Shown here: positions 25,001 through 27,937 of the stretch, piece by piece
Numbering within the stretch: the first letter of the stretch is position 1
How the letters are laid out: each line of letters opens with the position of its first letter
Source: Ardenticatenaceae bacterium
GTDB lineage: Bacteria; Chloroflexota; Anaerolineae; Promineifilales; Promineifilaceae
Length of the DNA: 27,937 bases
Assembly: GCA_020634495.1 (NCBI GenBank)
Contig: JACKBR010000061.1
Coordinates: 1-27,937 of the forward strand
Reading direction: 5' to 3'
Notes under the pieces: generated by a model
The model's database searches: none
Seen by the model: only the letters and a program-made list of their open reading frames with translations
Told to the model about the DNA's origin: nothing
Made by a program: the position numbers and the translations under genes

Positions 25001-26907
25001 ATGCCACAGACCCTGGTCTGGCGCGGCCTGGCTGGTTCATTGACGATCTGAAAGTGACGGCCGATGGCGTTGTCATCTACGAATCTGATTTTGAAGAAGA
25101 CCATGATGACCGCGTGTTCAACGGCGGCTGCCAGGAAGATCTGGCAGTAGCCCAAACCTGTACCGTTGGTTGGACGTATGTTTCAGCGGCCGATGGCTCG
25201 CCAGCAGACCATGCTTATTACATGGAAATGCGTGACCGCTCTGGCTTTGACTTTGAGGGCAAGGGCGAAAACGACCGTGACCCCATCGCTTTTGAGCCGG
25301 GTTTGCTGCTGGTCATCACCGACGAGGCGCGTGGCTACGGCAACGTCGGTGCCGATAATCCCCCGGTGCAATCACCCGTTGATTCCCGGCCAGAATCTGG
25401 CAGCGATACTCCCAATCTGAACGACGCAGCCTTTAAGCTTGGCGACAGCTACTCTGACTTTGGCGCGCTGGGCTGGGTGGATAACTATTCTGACCCGTCC
25501 GACCCGTTAGGCGCAGATGCCTGGCGTCATCTGTTTGATTGTCTTTCCTTTACGGTAGACAGCATGAGTGGCCACACCACCATTGGCCCCGATACCGTAC
25601 CGGGTGACTTGATTGCTGATGTGACCTTTACTATGGGTGATGGCTGCCGAACATTTGATTATGGTTTGCCCGACGGCAGCACGAACATGAAGCCAACGGC
25701 CGTTGCCCAGGCACGTCCCACCACCGCCAACACAGGTGAAGCAGTCACTTTCGACGGCAGCGCTTCTTACGACGACATCACGCCCACCAGCAGCCTGACC
25801 TACGAATGGGACTTTGACAACGACGGCACCATCGATGCTACAGGTCAATCTGTGCAGCACGCTTACAGCGATGCGGGTGTTTACACCGCTCGCCTGATGG
25901 TAACGGATGGCGGCGGTTTGTCTGACGAAGCCACAGTGGTTGTGACCGTGAATGAAACAGTCACGCCAACCGCGACGGCCACCAACACGCCAACGGCCAC
26001 GTCTACACCAAACCCGACAGCCACGGCAACCAATACGCCTGACCCAACGGCGACGGCCACCAACACGCCTGACCCGACAGCAACAGCGTCGCCAACACCT
26101 GACCCAACAGCAACGGCGTCCCCGACGCCCGACCCCGACGACGTTACCAAAACGACAGGCGGTGGCTGGCTGTTAACCACCAACAATAAGCGGTTGAATT
26201 ACAGCTTTACCGCTCAAGAAGATAATGATGGCTGGAAAGGTAATCTCCAGGTGAAGGACAGAAACGCCAACGTGGATATCGACATCGATACGATTACCTT
26301 CCTGGGCGAAATTCAGTCAGAATGTGGTCCGCTCAATGCTGCCCCATTGGCGGCCGAATTCCAGGGCAGCGGTACCTTCAACGGCACCAGCGCCACCTTC
26401 CGGGTCTGTGTGCAGGACAATGATGAACCAGGAACCGGAATTGACATCTTCTACATCACCTGCCTGACTGGCTGTGTGTACAACAGCAGCGACAGTGTGG
26501 TCGATGATGTAATTGACGGCGGTAACATCCAGGTGCACCACAAGCACCAGCGGACGGACACCGGAAACGGTAATGGCAATGGCAATGGGAACAGTGGTGG
26601 TTCTAGCAACGCAGCCTCAACGGTTCGGCTTGGCCCCATGTTCATGACAACCAATGTGCCTGGCCAACCGCAGCTGTTAACGGTGTTGGCGTACGATGCA
26701 GAGCAAAACCTGATGCCCAATGCTGATGTGACCCTGACGCAGGTTTCTGCCAGCGGTGTAACCCAAACGTTTACCGCGCTGACAGATGCAACGGGTACGG
26801 CCGTATTCACCGTCGTTGGTCTCTCGCAATACACAGAATATGTCGCCATCTCCGGCACGGTAGAATCCAATTACCTGGGGGTAGCTCCGGTTCTAGCCTT
26901 GCCTTAA
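22066..26907 (+). CDS. large secreted M6-like metalloprotease with PKD and Ig-like modules
   Basis: 1613 residues. Sec signal peptide (1-38; hydrophobic GIALFFAALLIVAGLTAV, cleavage near VRA). An N-terminal beta-rich part includes a DUF11-like repeat (WVKPGDTYPFRVFVRNFSNT, about 305-400). The M6 (immune-inhibitor-A-like) catalytic domain follows, with the extended zinc motif HEYGHSLGLPD (716-726) and a Met-turn segment GDWNLMATD. Then come MAM/VEG-like beta modules (RPGWFIDDLKV), a PKD domain (about 1208-1300; VTFDGSAS, YEWDFDNDG, YTARLMVTD), a Thr/Pro linker of 10-residue repeats, a domain resembling the 'GGGW...GNLQ...GSGTFNG' C-terminal module of Chloroflexota S8 proteases, a (Gly-Asn)n linker, and a Big_1-like domain. 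AAGGAGG precedes the ATG. No sortase or PEP-CTERM signal is seen, so it is probably released. It likely degrades extracellular protein. Confidence 0.93.
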   Translation: MEQRKKIGTHWRKGIALFFAALLIVAGLTAVSGPGVRAEAPTAAVASGWTLIKFPQVQPVCTGVGYQGAAYFDRLDCGFGYVAVSETTATSSVTVQFIDASGVVRDTQTASYREEDVAWEFDITPGTDWAPGPVTIRVNNVDGVSGNFGESSITLNQLGAVVAPTGFGYTPGDDIEVTGTVFELDQIPPLASAQETPVGATLYVQVVAADGTISGPYGPVTADSLDGTFTTTIPGSATQAITADATTNYQTAVAIEVIDATYTDLLTGEWAGARAGSGSVTLSVPPDTLLVESSFVSSVGWVKPGDTYPFRVFVRNFSNTTETNAVVTIPPVDGTTYTQVSPLNGSGSAVINGDGSITWTVGTVEAASNGNATLKTLVVEGTADTLGQDPQIVWKDLSSTATLTYDGSPAGLSSMSHGPKVIPPNGGYETARYGDRPFPVVPVDYFDRKHDPAHTGETLANKINSPDIPGSTFNLFQEISLTQLYPNGTVPSAAIASAGWEYAPGFQFSALSPQGTCTGLTYSAAQDTAVYPERIVNGWYQLPGDTGYYGSDRFGSAVVGALAGVGPLLDIDSACGPTGKAVFDAAQIADPEIDYNEYDTDKDGVVDFFMMVFVGDGGNGASQLSVPPYDNIWPHSSSLEFYFSDEATGLKGYISDDQLKSLTEVPQCWTSTDYATYDDCAANGGTGLDNLPVFVRVGPYNVNPESAIDNASVISHEYGHSLGLPDFYSLGDRETYGDWNLMATDKSHHMDIFGKQEMGWVVPLPLDPNQTVNVSDWADSKLDIGEIHWQQPDGTPYVLSAANGHQNIHNAEAYVAQLPSRLLIDPAKVAAGASPDHVWWSNSGNDFGCAPSGGHNLDIFLPELATLPAGTQVTVEFNSYFDIEWDYDYGFVLVSTDGGANYQSVASDNGYTTDAAQNPNANSCQQQYGNGLTGTSGSYAAGTSATDRLLGNFPDGGFLPDSYDLTFAAGSSTVLRFSYATDPGLARPGWFIDDLKVTADGVVIYESDFEEDHDDRVFNGGCQEDLAVAQTCTVGWTYVSAADGSPADHAYYMEMRDRSGFDFEGKGENDRDPIAFEPGLLLVITDEARGYGNVGADNPPVQSPVDSRPESGSDTPNLNDAAFKLGDSYSDFGALGWVDNYSDPSDPLGADAWRHLFDCLSFTVDSMSGHTTIGPDTVPGDLIADVTFTMGDGCRTFDYGLPDGSTNMKPTAVAQARPTTANTGEAVTFDGSASYDDITPTSSLTYEWDFDNDGTIDATGQSVQHAYSDAGVYTARLMVTDGGGLSDEATVVVTVNETVTPTATATNTPTATSTPNPTATATNTPDPTATATNTPDPTATASPTPDPTATASPTPDPDDVTKTTGGGWLLTTNNKRLNYSFTAQEDNDGWKGNLQVKDRNANVDIDIDTITFLGEIQSECGPLNAAPLAAEFQGSGTFNGTSATFRVCVQDNDEPGTGIDIFYITCLTGCVYNSSDSVVDDVIDGGNIQVHHKHQRTDTGNGNGNGNGNSGGSSNAASTVRLGPMFMTTNVPGQPQLLTVLAYDAEQNLMPNADVTLTQVSASGVTQTFTALTDATGTAVFTVVGLSQYTEYVAISGTVESNYLGVAPVLALP
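26011..26130 (+). repeat. four 30-bp in-frame tandem repeats coding a Thr/Pro linker
   Basis: Units begin at 26011, 26041, 26071 and 26101. Each codes (D/N)PTATA then (T/S)(N/P)TP. The DNA units differ at many third positions while the protein repeat stays fixed, so the repeat is old and kept for its protein sequence. It links the PKD domain to the C-terminal modules. Confidence 0.85.
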
Positions 26908-26920
26908 ACCAACCAACTAA

Positions 26921-26974
26921 TTATTGAGGTTGAGGATGAATCTCTGCTTTGTGGAGATTCATCCGCCTCGATAA
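26921..26974 (+). terminator. large hairpin after the M6-like protease gene
   Basis: Inner arms GGATGAATCTC (26934-26944) and GAGATTCATCC (26954-26964) are perfect. Outer arms TTATTGAGG (26921-26929) and CCTCGATAA (26966-26974) pair with one G-U. No T run follows, so it may be a transcript-stabilising hairpin or a weak terminator between the two protease genes. Confidence 0.6.
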
Positions 26975-27069
26975 TATTGTTGCCCTCCTTCAACTAGAGT
27001 TTCCCGAACTGGCCAGCCCGACCAACCAACCGGATACGGCCGTTCGGGAATCTCTTCCTCTTTTTTGCC

Positions 27070-27102
27070 CGTAACGCTTTCGTAACGGTACACTTGTAGA
27101 AT
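27070..27102 (+). promoter_or_regulatory. CGTAACG direct-repeat site with -10 box (copy 2)
   Basis: CGTAACG (27070-27076), CTTT, CGTAACG (27081-27087), then nine bases and a good -10 TAGAAT (27097-27102). There is no -35 hexamer other than the repeat itself. In SARP-controlled promoters the last heptamer lies about 8 bp before the -10, so this fits closely. The gene start is 71 bp downstream of the -10. Confidence 0.68.
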
Positions 27103-27172
27103 GCTCAATGAAGGTTGGTTGGGCTATGGATATGGATTACCCATGGCACCGTAGCAAATAAGGGCAACAACA

Positions 27173-27937
27173 ATGACAAAAAAATGGGTTCTTAGCATTT
27201 TGGCCGTGCTGGCCATTGTTCTATTTTGGGTGGGGCAACCGCTCTACGCGGTTGAGCGGCAGCAAATTCAGCTCGTTTATGCCACATTTGATCCGCTTTT
27301 AGATGGCGAGCCAGCGATGGCGGCTAATTTAACGGCCGTTTCCTCAACCCCCTACGCCCTGTTACAACTCACTGGCCCCATGCAGCCAGCCTGGGCCGAT
27401 GAGTTCGCTGCCCTGGGCGTTTCCTTTCATGGCTACTTGCCAGAATTTACCTATCTGGTTCGGTTGGCGGAAGGCAGCGATACGGCCGTAGCCAACCACA
27501 GCGCCGTGCGTTGGCTGGGAGCCTATCATCCTGCATACAAATTGAGTCCCACACTGGCAGACGGCCGTTTGCTAGTGCAGCTTTTTGCCGATGCCGATTT
27601 GGGTGAAGTGGAAACGGCCGTTTCCCTCACGGGGGCCTCCTTGCTGGAACAAAGCCAAACGGCAGATCTCCTGATTGTGCAAGCCACCACTGGCCAGGCG
27701 GTCAAAATTGCCGCCATTGATGGCGTGATGTGGTTGCAAAACGTCACGCAGATGCAAGAACTCAATGACGATGCCCGCTGGGTGAGCCAGGGCAACATTC
27801 CCTTTACCACCCTGCTTTACGATCGCGGCTTGACCGGGGCCGGACAGGTTGGTGGCGTTGGCGATTCTGGCCTGTCGGTTTATGACTTTGGCAGCGGCAC
27901 GGTGCCCAGCTGCTTCTTTTTGGATGATGGCAACGGT
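27173..27937 (+). CDS. secreted S8-like (subtilisin family) protease, N-terminal part only
   Basis: 255 codons before the right edge; no stop reached. A signal peptide is clear: MTKKWVLSILAVLAIVLFWV, with cleavage near YA-VE (residue 26). A propeptide-like region follows, with ALGVSFHGYLPEFTYLVRLA and VRWLGAYHPAYKLSP, typical of the pre-catalytic part of large S8 proteases of the KP-43 type. The catalytic domain then begins with LTGAGQVGGVGDSGLSVYDF, where D in GDSGL is the expected catalytic aspartate (usual form VxDTGxD). His and Ser lie outside the window. AAGGG sits eight bases before the ATG at 27173. It shares the CGTAACG repeat promoter with the M6-like gene. Four exact ACGGCCGT copies occur in 765 bp. 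Family call is good; the rest is unseen. Confidence 0.82.
   Translation, partial: MTKKWVLSILAVLAIVLFWVGQPLYAVERQQIQLVYATFDPLLDGEPAMAANLTAVSSTPYALLQLTGPMQPAWADEFAALGVSFHGYLPEFTYLVRLAEGSDTAVANHSAVRWLGAYHPAYKLSPTLADGRLLVQLFADADLGEVETAVSLTGASLLEQSQTADLLIVQATTGQAVKIAAIDGVMWLQNVTQMQELNDDARWVSQGNIPFTTLLYDRGLTGAGQVGGVGDSGLSVYDFGSGTVPSCFFLDDGNG

Noticed and set aside
26011..26130. CRISPR-like regular repeat spacing
   Set aside because: The 30-bp units are adjacent, in frame and coding; there are no spacers.

Overview
The window looks like chromosome from a member of the Chloroflexota, probably an Anaerolineae-like lineage. This is inferred from content and style: several STAND/NB-ARC regulators, a BTAD-type regulator with TPRs, Thr/Pro-rich 'TPTATA' linkers in large secreted proteins, a eukaryote-like long PurH, and a mosaic of Gram-positive-like and cyanobacteria-like genes. 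I see no rRNA, tRNA, CRISPR array, insertion sequence or phage gene. The whole window is peppered with the octamer palindrome ACGGCCGT, about 49 copies by eye, in coding and non-coding DNA.

Layout. 1-3359 (minus): an Uup-type ABC-F ATPase cut by the left edge, a conserved-looking protein of unknown function, and a short DJ-1/PfpI-like protein without the nucleophilic cysteine. 3726-6426 (plus): a STAND pair, a sigma-region-4-like HTH fused to NB-ARC, then a separate TPR protein, closed by a strong bidirectional terminator. On the other side of that terminator lies a convergent 45-codon gene for a secreted micropeptide (6617-6480). 6860-8245 (plus): an ATPase with a C-terminal OmpR-type winged helix, convergent with an HD-domain phosphohydrolase (9081-8242). 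9278-9931 (minus): a lipoprotein, followed by a zone of nested inverted repeats (9960-10216).

10221-15461 (minus): purH, purA behind a structured leader, and an overlapping L,D-transpeptidase / N-acetylmuramoyl-L-alanine amidase pair for cell-wall remodelling. 15793-18541 (plus): an ECF-like sigma factor and FtsH. 18641-21814 (minus): a large AfsR-like regulator (wHTH-BTAD-NB-ARC-TPR). 22066-27937 (plus): a giant secreted M6-like metalloprotease with PKD and Ig-like modules, then the N-terminal part of a secreted S8-like (subtilisin) protease.

The most interesting regulatory signal is a direct repeat, CGTAACG-N4-CGTAACG (11-bp period), found only upstream of the two secreted protease genes. 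One copy sits in the intergenic region shared with the divergent AfsR-like regulator. The geometry matches the sites of SARP/BTAD regulators, so I propose that this regulator controls a small secreted-protease regulon. A second candidate system is the STAND/TPR/micropeptide locus at 3726-6617, whose layout recalls peptide-sensing TPR regulators.
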